Origin: Fen-1254 sp963769605
Lineage (GTDB): Bacteria > Bacteroidota > Ignavibacteria > UBA10030
NCBI GenBank assembly: GCA_963769605.1
Contig: CAVYML010000009.1
Span: 186,001 to 250,000, forward strand
Direction of reading: 5' to 3'
Length of the DNA: 64,000 nucleotides
Shown here one piece after another: positions 43,436-53,849 of this stretch. Numbering within the stretch: the stretch's first letter is position 1; each line of letters opens with the position of its first letter. The notes under the pieces were generated by a model, which saw only the letters and a list, made by a program, of their open reading frames with translations, was not told where the DNA came from and did not search any database. The translations under genes and the position numbers were made by a program.

Positions 43436-45982
43436 TCATCGCTGCCATAGAATCCGCTCCTCTTCCAACGGAACCGCAACACCATCGAAGTACGGTATCA
43501 GCCGCGCCGTATAGTCCTTTGATGAACGGGCTGAAGACACAATCGCACTGTAAACGTAACCGCCCGTTGTACCATTCAGCGGGTGAAGAAGCTTCATCTC
43601 CTGCCGCACTGGAGCACCGCTGTCGATTCCATCTGCATAAAGTTCCACGTGCACAGACTCTGGATCGAGGTCGGCGAGAAAAACCTGAATCTCAAAGACA
43701 TGCTGCTCGCCAAAAGTCTTCACCTTCACTTCGCCGAAGTGTAACGATTCCCATTTCTTTTCCAGAGCGTGCCGCCAATCCACTATCATCTTGCCGATTG
43801 CTCCTTTATTGTCCATGCGCAGATGATACGCGGTTGCAGAGGGGAGATAGTGTTGCTCGGTGTATTCTCGCACCGTACGGTTAGCGGAGAATCGTGGTGT
43901 CAGCTTCGCCATACTTTCCCGCATGCGAGCAACCCAAGCAACAGGGATGCCATTATTATTGCGGGCGTAAAACTCAGGGATCACCTCGTGTTCGAGTTTG
44001 TTATAGAGCACTTCAACTTCTGTCGCATCCCAGGCAGGATCATCGCCTCGTTCTTTACCGTCCCCCAAAGCCCAGCCTACTTCAGGCGTGTAGGCTTCCG
44101 CCCACCAACCATCCAATTCTGAAAGGTTAATGCCTCCATTGACAAGTACCTTCATGCCGCTTGTTCCGCATGCTTCCCAGGGACGTCGAGGCGTATTGAT
44201 CCACACATCGACTCCCTGCACAAGATATTCGCTTAAAAGCATATCATAGTCACTAAGAAAGATTATGTGGCAACGAGCTTCGGAACGCCGGATAAATTGT
44301 GTCCATTGCTGTATCAGGGCCTGTCCTGCTTGGTCTGCCGGATGTGCTTTACCGGCGATGATAAGTTGTACCGGTCGCTTCTGATTTGTTAACAAGCGCA
44401 GTAATCGCTCGGGATCGTGCAGAAGCATGTTGGGTCGTTTATAGGTTGCGAAGCGACGTGCAAATCCTAAAGTTAATGCGTTGGGATTAAAGAAATGCTT
44501 TGCCTCTTCCACCGCTTCATAAGATGCGCCTGAGGATGTTAACTGAAGGGATAATCGTCCACGGATATATTCAACAAAAGACTTACTAGCGTCTGTGCGA
44601 AATTGCCAGAGCCTGGCATCTGAGATACGCCGGATGTCTTCCTCTATGGTTTTCGTCGTTCCCATCCAGCGATCCTTTCCACAGGACTCCGTCCAGAGAT
44701 CGTCGGCTGCCGCCGAGTCCCAAGTCGGCATGTGGACTCCGTTCGTAACATAACCGATAGGCACTTCGTCTGCAGGCCATTTCGGGAAAAGAGATTCAAA
44801 GAGATGCCGACTGACTTTTCCATGTAAACGGCTCACACCATTCACCGCTCCACTCCCACGGATTGCCAGATATGCCATGTTGAATTTTTCAGACGAGTCG
44901 CTCGAGTTCTGTCGGCCAAGTGCCAGCAAATCATTAATTGTAATGCCGAGTTTTTCTTTAGCGTACCAACCGAGGTATTGCTCGATGAGAGCCGGTGCAA
45001 AACGGTCAAAGCCTGCAGCTACTGCCGTGTGTGTGGTGAAGAGGTTCCCCGCTCGAGTCACAGTCAGTGCGACTTCAAATGGTTGACCTGTATCTTCCAT
45101 AATATTTCTTGCGCGTTCCAGAACAGCAAATGCCGCGTGCCCTTCATTCAGATGGCAGACTTCCGGCTTAATGCCAAGTGCACGAAGCAACCGCCATCCG
45201 CCTATCCCAAGCACCATCTCTTGTTTTAATCGCAACTCCGGACCTCCTCCATATAGTTCGCTGGTAATCCCGCGATGAATGGGAGAGTTCGCAGGGTCAT
45301 TGCTGTCCAGCAGGTAAAGTTTGATTCTTCCAACCTGCACCTGCCATGCTCGCAACCAGACCGCGTAACCTGGTAATGCAATCTCCAATCGCAACCACTC
45401 GCCATTCGGATAACGCAGCGGTGTAATTGGAAGTTGGCCGGGATCGTTGTACGGGTAAAGTGCCTGCTGCGCACCGTTCCTATCGAGTTCCTGCCGAAAA
45501 TAGCCCTGCTGGTAGAGCAACCCCACACCGACCACCGGCACGCCCAAATCGCTAGCGGTCTTGAGCTGATCACCAGCCACATTACCAAGTCCGCCTGAAT
45601 AGATTGGAAGCGCTTCGCTCAACATAAATTCCATGCTGAAGTACGCAACACAGGTCAAGGCTGATTTCGGATATGTTTTCTGAAACCATGCAGCGGCTTT
45701 CTCTTCTTGCTTCTTGGATTGTACGAGAGCATCGATCTTCTTGCGGAATTCGGGATGAGACAATACATCCTTGACCTTCTCCTGTGAAACAGTCTGCAGA
45801 ACATCCCAGGGATGATGAGTCAGATCCCACAGTACCGGATCAAGCTGCCGCCATATTTCGTCGGCGGCATGATTCCATGACCATCGCATATCCAGCGCAA
45901 GTTCGGTTAGAGAATCGAAACCATCAATATCAGTGTGTAAAAAACTCCTCAACAGACTGCGAGAATGTATTTGATCTTTCAC
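43436..45982 (-). CDS. glgP: Alpha-glucan (glycogen) phosphorylase
   Basis: 848 aa of the shorter GT35 type with an N-terminal DUF3417 domain (LTELALDMRWSWNHAADEIW). Then YFSMEFMLSEALPIYSGGLG, and the PLP-lysine region RRPWEACGTSGMKVLVNGG. It releases glucose 1-phosphate from glycogen, which Pgm (gene two upstream) turns into glucose 6-phosphate for Zwf. Start overlaps the HEAT gene stop by 4 nt. Confidence 0.95.
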   Translation of the reverse strand: MKDQIHSRSLLRSFLHTDIDGFDSLTELALDMRWSWNHAADEIWRQLDPVLWDLTHHPWDVLQTVSQEKVKDVLSHPEFRKKIDALVQSKKQEEKAAAWFQKTYPKSALTCVAYFSMEFMLSEALPIYSGGLGNVAGDQLKTASDLGVPVVGVGLLYQQGYFRQELDRNGAQQALYPYNDPGQLPITPLRYPNGEWLRLEIALPGYAVWLRAWQVQVGRIKLYLLDSNDPANSPIHRGITSELYGGGPELRLKQEMVLGIGGWRLLRALGIKPEVCHLNEGHAAFAVLERARNIMEDTGQPFEVALTVTRAGNLFTTHTAVAAGFDRFAPALIEQYLGWYAKEKLGITINDLLALGRQNSSDSSEKFNMAYLAIRGSGAVNGVSRLHGKVSRHLFESLFPKWPADEVPIGYVTNGVHMPTWDSAAADDLWTESCGKDRWMGTTKTIEEDIRRISDARLWQFRTDASKSFVEYIRGRLSLQLTSSGASYEAVEEAKHFFNPNALTLGFARRFATYKRPNMLLHDPERLLRLLTNQKRPVQLIIAGKAHPADQAGQALIQQWTQFIRRSEARCHIIFLSDYDMLLSEYLVQGVDVWINTPRRPWEACGTSGMKVLVNGGINLSELDGWWAEAYTPEVGWALGDGKERGDDPAWDATEVEVLYNKLEHEVIPEFYARNNNGIPVAWVARMRESMAKLTPRFSANRTVREYTEQHYLPSATAYHLRMDNKGAIGKMIVDWRHALEKKWESLHFGEVKVKTFGEQHVFEIQVFLADLDPESVHVELYADGIDSGAPVRQEMKLLHPLNGTTGGYVYSAIVSSARSSKDYTARLIPYFDGVAVPLEEERILWQR

Positions 45983-46494
45983 GTTTTTTCCTTCAATCGC
46001 TTGAGTAGGTCGTATGCAGCAAGGGGCTTCGATATTGGAATCGAGTTGGATTTTAAAGTCTTTATGAGAGCCGCGAGCAAATCGCTGAATCCATCCTCTT
46101 TCTGATTTCGTAAAACATGGTACGTTCCCTGACGCAAGAGAACAGAATCAGATTTACTTTTAATCAATGCGCGCAATAATGCAGGCCACGCCTCCTTCTT
46201 AAACTTTCTCAATGCTTCAGCAGCTAACCAGGTTACGTCGGGATTGCTGTCTTCGAGCGCGTTCACTAACACAGGTATTGATCTGATATCTCCGATAGCA
46301 CCAAGTGTTTTAGCTGCTTCCCAGCGAAGGTGGTCCTGTTTAGAATTCTGCAATGTTCGGATGAGAGAAGGAACAGCAGGTTTACCTAGAGCCACTAACG
46401 ATTTCCTTGCTTTCAATCGGGTCGCACCGTTTTTGCTTGTCAGCAAGTCCATCAGGGATTCAAGATTTGTACCGGTTAATTTTTGTTTGCTCAT
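45979..46494 (-). CDS. HEAT-repeat protein
   Basis: 171 aa of three or four HEAT/PBS-lyase-like repeats: NGATRLKARKSLVALGKPAV, DHLRWEAAKTLGAIGDIRSI, PDVTWLAAEALRKFKKEAWP. No catalytic residues; a scaffold or regulatory role is likely. It is locked between glgP and pgm with 4-nt overlaps on both sides, which suggests a partner of glycogen enzymes, though this is inference from position only. Confidence 0.88.
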   Translation of the reverse strand: MSKQKLTGTNLESLMDLLTSKNGATRLKARKSLVALGKPAVPSLIRTLQNSKQDHLRWEAAKTLGAIGDIRSIPVLVNALEDSNPDVTWLAAEALRKFKKEAWPALLRALIKSKSDSVLLRQGTYHVLRNQKEDGFSDLLAALIKTLKSNSIPISKPLAAYDLLKRLKEKT

Positions 46495-48170
46495 TTGTTT
46501 ACCTTCGAAGGAATTTGTGCAGCAAAACTCATTTTGAAAGAATCGTTCACAAGATTCTGCGCCTCCTCCAGGATGCGGCGCAGATGATCTGCTCCACGGA
46601 AGCTTTCAGCATAAATCTTGTAGATGTTTTCAGTCCCGGATGGACGCGCGGCGAACCATCCATTCTGTGTTACAACTTTCAATCCACCGATAGGTGCATT
46701 ATTTCCCGGTGCTTGAGTGAGGATGGATTCTATCTTTTCACCTGCCAATTCTTTCTTTGATATATCCTGGCTGGAAAGATTTTTCAAGATCTTCTTTTGC
46801 TCGGGTGTTGCCGGCGCCTCAATGCGGTCATAGGCAGGTTCACCGAACTCTTGCGTAAGTTCACGATATATATCCCCAGGATCGCGACCCATTTTTGCTG
46901 TGATCTCCGCGGCAAGTAAAGCCGGAACGATTCCATCTTTATCCGTTGTCCAAACGCTGCCATCTAGACGGGCGAAAGATGCACCTGCGCTCTCTTCCCC
47001 ACTGAAGCCAAGGGAGCCGTCGAGTAAACCATCAACGAACCATTTAAAACCAACCGGCACCTCGTAGAGCTTCCGGCCAAGTTTTGCAGTGACGCGATCA
47101 ATCATTTGACTGCTCACAACAGTTTTCCCCACCGCTGCTTCCTTACGCCATTTCGGACGGTGTTTGAAAAGATAAAAAATAGCTGCGGAAAGAAAATGGT
47201 TGGGCGGCAGCAACCCCACACTTCGTGTGACAATTCCATGTCGATCATGGTCGGTATCGCAAGCGAAGGAAATGTCAAAGCGGTCCTTTATATCGATCAA
47301 CCTTTGCATCGCATAAGGCGAGGATGGATCCATGCGAATCTGTCCATCCCAATCAACAGTCATAAAACGAAAGGTCGGGTCAATATCCTTGTTCACAACT
47401 GTGAGGTTTAGTCTATAATGTTCGGCAATTGGTCCCCAGTAGTGAACACCGGCACCACCGAGCGGATCAACACCCATGCTAATCTTTGCACCGCGAATGG
47501 TGTCAATGTTGATCACATTAATGAGATCAGTAATGTAAGTATTGAGATAGTCGTGCCTGTGCGTTGTTGTGGCGCGAAGAGCTTTCTCGTAAGGAATTCT
47601 TTTTACGTCCTGAAGGTTTCTCTCAAGCAATTCATTCGACTTTGCCTCGATCCAATCTGTGACGTCGGCCTCAGCAGGCCCACCGTTAGGAGGATTGTAT
47701 TTGAAACCTCCGTCATGAGGCGGATTATGTGAAGGTGTAATCACTATACCATCGGCAAATCCTTTTTTGTGACCGCTATTGTAATTAAGAATGGCATGAG
47801 AGATGACGGGGGTTGGAGTGTATTCCTCTTTATCCGCGAGCATAACTTCTACACCGTTTGCCGCCAGCACTTCAAGCGCGCTGGAAAGAGCCGGTACGGA
47901 AAGGGCGTGTGTGTCCATGCCAAGGAATAAGGGACCGTTTATCTTCTGTTCATGACGGTACAGACAAAGAGCCTGAGTTATTGCTAAAATATGTTTTTCA
48001 TTAAAAGAACTTTTAAAAGCGGAGCCACGATGTCCTGAGGTGCCGAACGCAACTCGTTGAGCCGGCACCGATGGATCAGGTATTTCGGAATAATAGGCCG
48101 TGACGAGTTTTGGCACGTCCACCAGCATCGCGGGCTCGGCAATCTTTCCTGCAAAAGGATTTATTTCCAT
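46491..48170 (-). CDS. pgm: Phosphoglucomutase (alpha-D-glucose)
   Basis: 559 aa. Phosphoserine loop GIVITPSHNPPHDGGFKYN near 148, metal loop FACDTDHDRHGIV, sugar-binding FSGEESAGASF, and the C-terminal phosphate loop FAARPSGTENIYKIYAES. N-terminal GTSGHRGSAFKSSFNE is typical of the bacterial Pgm type. It converts glucose 1-phosphate from GlgP to glucose 6-phosphate. 14 bp after tal and 4 nt over the HEAT gene. Confidence 0.97.
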   Translation of the reverse strand: MEINPFAGKIAEPAMLVDVPKLVTAYYSEIPDPSVPAQRVAFGTSGHRGSAFKSSFNEKHILAITQALCLYRHEQKINGPLFLGMDTHALSVPALSSALEVLAANGVEVMLADKEEYTPTPVISHAILNYNSGHKKGFADGIVITPSHNPPHDGGFKYNPPNGGPAEADVTDWIEAKSNELLERNLQDVKRIPYEKALRATTTHRHDYLNTYITDLINVINIDTIRGAKISMGVDPLGGAGVHYWGPIAEHYRLNLTVVNKDIDPTFRFMTVDWDGQIRMDPSSPYAMQRLIDIKDRFDISFACDTDHDRHGIVTRSVGLLPPNHFLSAAIFYLFKHRPKWRKEAAVGKTVVSSQMIDRVTAKLGRKLYEVPVGFKWFVDGLLDGSLGFSGEESAGASFARLDGSVWTTDKDGIVPALLAAEITAKMGRDPGDIYRELTQEFGEPAYDRIEAPATPEQKKILKNLSSQDISKKELAGEKIESILTQAPGNNAPIGGLKVVTQNGWFAARPSGTENIYKIYAESFRGADHLRRILEEAQNLVNDSFKMSFAAQIPSKVNK

Positions 48171-48184
48171 CGTTCTTTCTTTAA

Positions 48185-49355
48185 TTACACTGATATTTTT
48201 TTTGTCAATGCTTCCATCAATTTGTCGAATGACTCATTGAATTTCTTGATTCCCTCATCTTCAAGTTGCTGTGTCACTTTGTCGATGCTGATCCCGAGTT
48301 CCGGCAATTGTTCCATGATATCAGCAGCTTCCTTGACTTCTTGTTCGAGACGCGATTTCGGATCACCGTGATCACGATACGCGTTGATGGTTTCAAGCGG
48401 AACAGTATTTATTGTGTCTGCACCAATGAGCGATTCAATGTATTTAATATCATTATAATCCGGGTTTTTGGTACTGGTTACTCGCCCAAAGCAGCCGCTG
48501 TGCACGAACACCTTGATCAACTAGTTTCTTAAACCTCGTACTGCTAAAAATCTCCTTGTAGATTTGATAAGCCGCTTTTGCACTCGCGATGGCTACCTGT
48601 CCATGTGCTTTTTTCGCAATGTCCGTCTTTTTTTCGTCCGACGAAAACAATTTTTCCATCAGTGGATCCAGCACGGTATCAATACGGCTTAAAAAGAAAC
48701 TGGCAACCGATGCTATTTGTTTCACTGATTTTCCTTGAGCTGCGCGTGATTCGAGACCTGCAATGTACGCTTCCGCAACCTGTCGATAGCGCGGCAGCCC
48801 AAAGAGCAATGTGATATTGACATTGATGCCTTCGCTGATCAGCTGCTGGATAGCGGGCAGTCCATCGGATGTCGCAGGAACCTTGATGAATGCATTTGGG
48901 CGGTTTACTTCGGTCCAAAGATGTCGAGCTTCAACGATTGTACCATACGTGTCATGAGCAAGTTTTGGCGATACTTCAAGGCTAACAAAACCATCTGCTC
49001 CCTGCAGTCGATCATAAGTGGCGTGCAGGAGATCGGCGACAGATTGTATGTCTTCAACGGCGAGGATTTCGTAAATTTCCTTTATGTTCTTTCCTGCAAT
49101 CGCCATTGATCGGATCGCAGAATCATAATCATGGCTATCTACGATAGCCTTTTCGAATATGGACGGATTCGATGTTACTCCGCTTACTCCATCATCTTCT
49201 ATCAAGCGCCGTAGTTCACCGGACGAGATCATCCCCCGTCGAATAAAATCTATCCATATGCTCTGGCCTAATTCTTCCAGCTTTCGCAAAGGATTGGATA
49301 ATGTTACCATCGCCGTTGACTTGTTTAAATAATTTTCGTGCATAGATTGCTCCAT
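48185..49355 (-). pseudogene. tal: Transaldolase with a frameshift near its 3' end
   Basis: About 389 codons if joined. The first frame (49355-48453) has GVTSNPSIFEKAI, the Schiff-base Lys in NAFIKVPATSDGLPAIQ and RIDTVLDPLM, to QRLLWASN. The rest continues in another frame from STKNPDYNDIKYIESLIG to QLEDEGIKKFNES. One surplus base near 48478 accounts for the change (AGTAACCAGTACC for an expected AGTACCAGTACC). The long mycobacterial-type transaldolase normally ends as the joined product does. In a live operon this is more likely an assembly error or a very recent mutation. It links pentose phosphates back to glycolysis. Confidence 0.9.
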
Positions 49356-49422
49356 TGTATAAATTCCTTCTCACTCAAGACACTCAGATTTGTACGAATA
49401 TTTCCAAAGCATTATTGTCTCA

Positions 49423-49770
49423 TCATGTTCGCAGCATCGTGAGAATCATTTTGAATCGCTTAAGAGCTCTAAGCGCATGGAGTTTCTGCGCGGGCATAAG
49501 AATTATCTCGCCGCTCTCGACACGGTGTAACTTACCATCGATGGAGATTTCTACTTCCCCTTCCAATACTTGAACAAGCGCATCGAAGGGTGTTTTATGC
49601 TCGCTCAAACCCTGACCTTCGTCAAATGAAAATATTGTTATGTTTCCTGTATGCCCTTTTACTATCTCGCGACTTATAATGGCACCTGTCTGGTAACTGA
49701 TCAATTCTGCCAATTTCGTCACCTGGCTGTTCGCAATTCCTTTTGAGGAAGATGTTTGATCGTTATTCAT
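49423..49770 (-). CDS. Small cupin-domain protein
   Basis: 115 aa single cupin. Motif 1 is degenerate (GLSEHKTPFDALVQVLEGE, with one His) and motif 2 reads ESGEIILMPAQKLHALRAL. Metal-binding positions are partly kept. Such small cupins often bind metals or small molecules; no specific role is known. It lies 67 bp upstream of tal and 101 bp downstream of the FAD oxidoreductase gene in the same direction. Confidence 0.85.
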   Translation of the reverse strand: MNNDQTSSSKGIANSQVTKLAELISYQTGAIISREIVKGHTGNITIFSFDEGQGLSEHKTPFDALVQVLEGEVEISIDGKLHRVESGEIILMPAQKLHALRALKRFKMILTMLRT

Positions 49771-49871
49771 CGTTGAACCCCTGTGAGCTGCATGTCTTTC
49801 CTTTTCTTATTATGTTTAGCTTTCATATAAATGTTTTCAGATATTCTTTGAACGTTCATTGGCAGTTCTAC

Positions 49872-51047
49872 CTATTTTAAACGTCCTTTCAGATTTGATG
49901 GCTTGTGAGGGCTTGGCTCTGCGATCAATTCACGTGCGGCATCCACCTGATTCCAGACATTCCAGAGCAATACACCTCGTACTCGGTCATTCTTCAAATA
50001 ATAGATTACACCTTCTTCGAAAGGTTTTTTCCAGTCAGAAAATGTCTCTAATCGTGAATCCAGTTCACCGACAGCCTCATACCCGATCTCAAACATGTCG
50101 GAGTAGAAGAATGCCAAGTGATGGTACGGATCATTCTTTCCCGCCATATTCCGGCCTGCCATGCGTCCCATCGAATTGGCGTTATCCTCATGCTCCACAC
50201 GTATTCGTTTTTCCAATGAAGGATTATAGAAAGTTGCCACATCGCCTGCAGCATAGATGTCCGAATTGCTGGTTTGCAAAACCTCGTTTACCAATATTCC
50301 TTCTTCAGTTTTTATTTTTGCCGCTTGCGCAAGTTCGATATTCGGCAGAGAACCAATCCCTGCGACGATCCCATCTCCCATAATATCTTTTTGATTGGCA
50401 GTCTTCACCAAATACTGGTTGTGTTTTTTTTCCAAGCCGACGATCTTCTCGCCCGACAACACCTCAACCCTCTTTTGTTTATAGAATTGGTTGATGAATT
50501 GAGAAAGGTCGCGAGGGAAAATACGATCTCCGATGGTTTCTCCTGGGAATATCATTGTCACTTCTTTTCCGTTCATCGTGAGTGCAGCCGCAATTTCAGA
50601 TCCGATGAATCCGCCGCCGATGACAACAATTCGTCTTGCTGTTTCCGTAAGAGCGCGAAGATTCCGATAATCCGACAACGTGCGGAAATATATAATCGAA
50701 CCATCACCGAATGGTAATTGTTTTGGCCTGACACCGGTTGCCAGCATGAGTTTTTCATAGCTGTAGATTTCTTCGTTTTCACAAGTCACGCGTTTTCTTT
50801 TAGGATCGATTTCTTTCGCAATGGTACTGAGGTGGATTTCCACTTTCTTACTTTTCAAATCCCGCCAGATAGAATCCAGAGCTTCCCCTTTCCAGAGAGA
50901 CTTGGAGAGTGGAGGTCGATTGTAAGGAGCATCCTTTTCAGCACTGAACAATCCGATACTGCCCATAGAATCAATTTCGCGAATACCATCGACCGCGGAA
51001 GCTGCGGTCATGCCCCCGCCAATAATCAGGTACTTGTACTCTTTCAT
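49872..51047 (-). CDS. FAD-dependent pyridine nucleotide-disulfide oxidoreductase (ferredoxin/rubredoxin-reductase type)
   Basis: 391 aa. FAD-binding YLIIGGGMTAASAVDGIRE at the N-terminus, the LMLATGVRPKQLPFG strand, NAD-binding RRIVVIGGGFIGSEIAAAL near 140, and the second FAD motif SDIYAAGDVATF near 265. No CxxxxC redox disulfide, so it belongs to the ferredoxin-reductase-like group. It would pass electrons from NAD(P)H to a small carrier protein. First gene of the presumed 51047-39707 transcript. Confidence 0.9.
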   Translation of the reverse strand: MKEYKYLIIGGGMTAASAVDGIREIDSMGSIGLFSAEKDAPYNRPPLSKSLWKGEALDSIWRDLKSKKVEIHLSTIAKEIDPKRKRVTCENEEIYSYEKLMLATGVRPKQLPFGDGSIIYFRTLSDYRNLRALTETARRIVVIGGGFIGSEIAAALTMNGKEVTMIFPGETIGDRIFPRDLSQFINQFYKQKRVEVLSGEKIVGLEKKHNQYLVKTANQKDIMGDGIVAGIGSLPNIELAQAAKIKTEEGILVNEVLQTSNSDIYAAGDVATFYNPSLEKRIRVEHEDNANSMGRMAGRNMAGKNDPYHHLAFFYSDMFEIGYEAVGELDSRLETFSDWKKPFEEGVIYYLKNDRVRGVLLWNVWNQVDAARELIAEPSPHKPSNLKGRLK

Positions 51048-51914
51048 GTTTTTCTTCCTTTACATCATTTAGCCAATTGTTCGAGTATTGAAACTTTCTT
51101 TAACCCGTGTTGAGGAGACTCAATGCAACATACACACATGGGGATCGATAATTAGTTTTTTCCTATAGCCGATCTCCATTACGAAATTACAACACCTTCA
51201 GCTACAGATAAGATCCATCTCATATTGTCCAGTGAAACCAAATTTCAATTGGGTACTACAATGCTCAATATCATTGTGCAATAGTGTAAATCGGCCATCA
51301 CGGGGGAAATCGCAAGTTGTCAATATCCCCACCTTATTCGTTTACTTAAAATTCTTTGGGAACTGACGAATAATGCCATCGCTGAGCATATCCGCCATTG
51401 TCCAAATCACACAGATAGCTTTTTCTGTCAGTTTAACTATTATAACAAAAGAGACATTATCTTAATTCCATCTTTTCAGAAATATTCAAGAAACCCCGCT
51501 CTAGAAAGTTGACAACGTTTTTTTATTCCTGATGAACGCGTCCGAACATATTCTTGCCCACTTCCGCCGATTGATCGTGTCTTTTCTTCGGCACCATCTT
51601 AGCCTCAACCTTCAAGCATGGAATATTTCTCTCTCGTTTCCATGAGTTTAGAATAGAATACCAACGATTTATATAATGGGGAATAACTCGAAAGGATGAA
51701 AAAAGAATTAATTCCTCGCGGGATCAATAATGCATTTTTTCTGAAGATATATCCTCGAGCGGTGACTTTTTACCCGAGAGTTTTATTTTCATACGTGTAC
51801 CGATACTACACATTGGAACCATCCCAAATTCAATTGTGTTGATACGATCAGAGGTATTGACTTTCTTACCATGAAGAACACAATACTGTGCAAAATATCC
51901 CATCCCAATAAAGT
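51048..51914. other. 867-bp divergent intergenic region
   Basis: No coding frame that I can defend on either strand. It must hold promoters for the sugar-phosphate operon (-) and the ClC gene (+). No recognised operator was found. Confidence 0.5.
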
Positions 51915-53732
51915 ATGTGCCTACAATCTATGCAGACATCAAAAAGAACATCACATAAAAAAATAGACATTCATTCCGATTTCACACAAGACAAAAGAAT
52001 ACTTCTGCTTTCATGTATGGCCATCCTTATAGGTGTCATGAGCACGTTTGTAGCGGCGGCACTTGTCTGGCTTATTTCAGTGATCTCAAATTTTGCTTTC
52101 TATCAAATTTACGATACAGTTCTACGTTCCCCGAAATATCATCACCTTGGTTATTATGTCGTTCTTGTCCCTGTGATCGGAGGACTCATAGTTGGACTCA
52201 TAGCCCGTTATGGGTCGGAAAAAATAAGAGGCCATGGAATTCCGGAAGCCCTTGAGGCAATATTATTCGGACGCAGCCGGATGGATCTAAAAGTTGCTAT
52301 CCTCAAACCTTTATCTTCGGCAATTTCCATCGGAACAGGCGGGCCCTTTGGTGCAGAAGGACCTATTATTATGACTGGCGGCGCTTTCGCTTCACTCTTC
52401 GCACAATTTTTTCATCTGTCGGCTGCTGAACGAAAAACTCTTCTTGTTGCCGGCGCTGCAGGCGGGATGTCTGCAATTTTTGCAGCACCCATTGCCGCCA
52501 TTCTCCTTGCAATCGAATTGTTGCTCTTCGAGTGGAAACCCCGCTCATTTATTCCTGTTGCCATTTCTTCAATGGTTGCAGGAACTCTTCGCGTACCAAT
52601 ATTGGGAAATGGACCAATCTTTGAAGTCATACCACATTCATCGATTCCTCAAGAAATTCTTTTAATTGCATTTGTCGTCGGTATTGCTGCGGGGCTTGTT
52701 TCCGGAATTCTGACCTATTTAGTCTACAGCTTTGAAGATATGTTCGAACGGCTCCCGGTTCACTGGATGTGGTGGCCGGCACTCGGGGGATTATTTATCG
52801 GTATAGGCGGTCTCGTTGATCCTCGCGTACTCGGAGTCGGATACGACACCATTCACGATCTATTGAAAGGAAATATAATCGGCTCCGCTTTACTTGGCTT
52901 ATTTATCGGTAAATGTCTGGTTTGGTCCATCTCCCTGGGCTCAGGCACTTCCGGCGGTGTTCTGGCTCCGTTGCTCATGATGGGTGGTGCTCTTGGCGCT
53001 CTTGAAGCACATATTCTTCCGTCTGGCGACATTGGTCTATGGGCTACTATCGGTATGGCGGCAATGATGAGTGGTACGATGAGATCCCCTCTTACAGGGT
53101 CAATATTTGCAATTGAGCTCACGCACGATTTTAATCTCTTACCTGCTGTTTTTATCGGATCTATCGGTGCATATTTAACGACAGTTCTCCTTATGAGGCG
53201 GTCCATCTTAACACAGAAGGTGGCTCATCGCGGATATCATATTACACGGGAATACAGCGTTGATCCTCTTTCAATGATACGTGTGAATGATGTTATGGAT
53301 AAAAATCCTCTTATCATTCCTTCCTCAATGAAGGTTTCCGAACTCTCTAATCGAATTGCAGACCTTGATCCTTATCTTATGAGAAGACATGGAATTCTTA
53401 TTGTCGATGAGAATAAAAACCTTGTTGGAATTATTACACGTGGAGATCTCGTTCGAATTGTCCAGAAGGGTATCAACAGCGAAACGACTGTACTGGAAGC
53501 CGGGAATCGGGACATCGTTGTAACCTTCCCCGATGAACCATTAGCCGATGCTGTTGCAAAGATGGTTCAAAATAATATCGGCCGTTTACCCGTCGTTTCT
53601 CGGGAAGATAAGGAACATATCATGGGATACATTGGGAGAGGAAGCATCTTAACTGCCCGCCAAAGACACCTGGAAGAAGAAAAATTACGCGAAAAAAGTT
53701 TTTCTATAAACCCAGATTTGTCATTACAATAA
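51915..53732 (+). CDS. ClC-type chloride channel/antiporter with CBS domains
   Basis: 605 aa. ClC signature loops: GTGGPFGAEGPIIMTGG with the gating Glu, GAAGGMSAIFAAPIAAILLA, SLGSGTSGGVLAPLLMMGG and MSGTMRSPLTGSIFAIELT. A C-terminal pair of CBS domains (about 455-590: VNDVMDKNPLIIPSSMKVSE, VGIITRGDLVRI, IGRLPVVSRED). GAEGP with the Glu retained is compatible with either channel or exchanger. Start at ATG 51915 or 51930; both are in frame. Stands alone; downstream is a dead IS. Confidence 0.94.
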   Translation: MCLQSMQTSKRTSHKKIDIHSDFTQDKRILLLSCMAILIGVMSTFVAAALVWLISVISNFAFYQIYDTVLRSPKYHHLGYYVVLVPVIGGLIVGLIARYGSEKIRGHGIPEALEAILFGRSRMDLKVAILKPLSSAISIGTGGPFGAEGPIIMTGGAFASLFAQFFHLSAAERKTLLVAGAAGGMSAIFAAPIAAILLAIELLLFEWKPRSFIPVAISSMVAGTLRVPILGNGPIFEVIPHSSIPQEILLIAFVVGIAAGLVSGILTYLVYSFEDMFERLPVHWMWWPALGGLFIGIGGLVDPRVLGVGYDTIHDLLKGNIIGSALLGLFIGKCLVWSISLGSGTSGGVLAPLLMMGGALGALEAHILPSGDIGLWATIGMAAMMSGTMRSPLTGSIFAIELTHDFNLLPAVFIGSIGAYLTTVLLMRRSILTQKVAHRGYHITREYSVDPLSMIRVNDVMDKNPLIIPSSMKVSELSNRIADLDPYLMRRHGILIVDENKNLVGIITRGDLVRIVQKGINSETTVLEAGNRDIVVTFPDEPLADAVAKMVQNNIGRLPVVSREDKEHIMGYIGRGSILTARQRHLEEEKLREKSFSINPDLSLQ

Positions 53733-53849
53733 CATTTCTAATGACCGCCAATAGAAAATAATCATATAAAACGTTATAATGAAACAGGTTGGGGAATAAA
53801 AAGAAGTGCTCGGAGGAATAAAATCAGAGTAAGCAAAGAAGACAAGCCA

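Noticed and set aside
43417..43485. Upstream start for gnd
   Set aside because: It would overlap the end of glgP and lacks a ribosome-binding site; ATG 43416 has GGAG and matches the usual gnd N-terminus.
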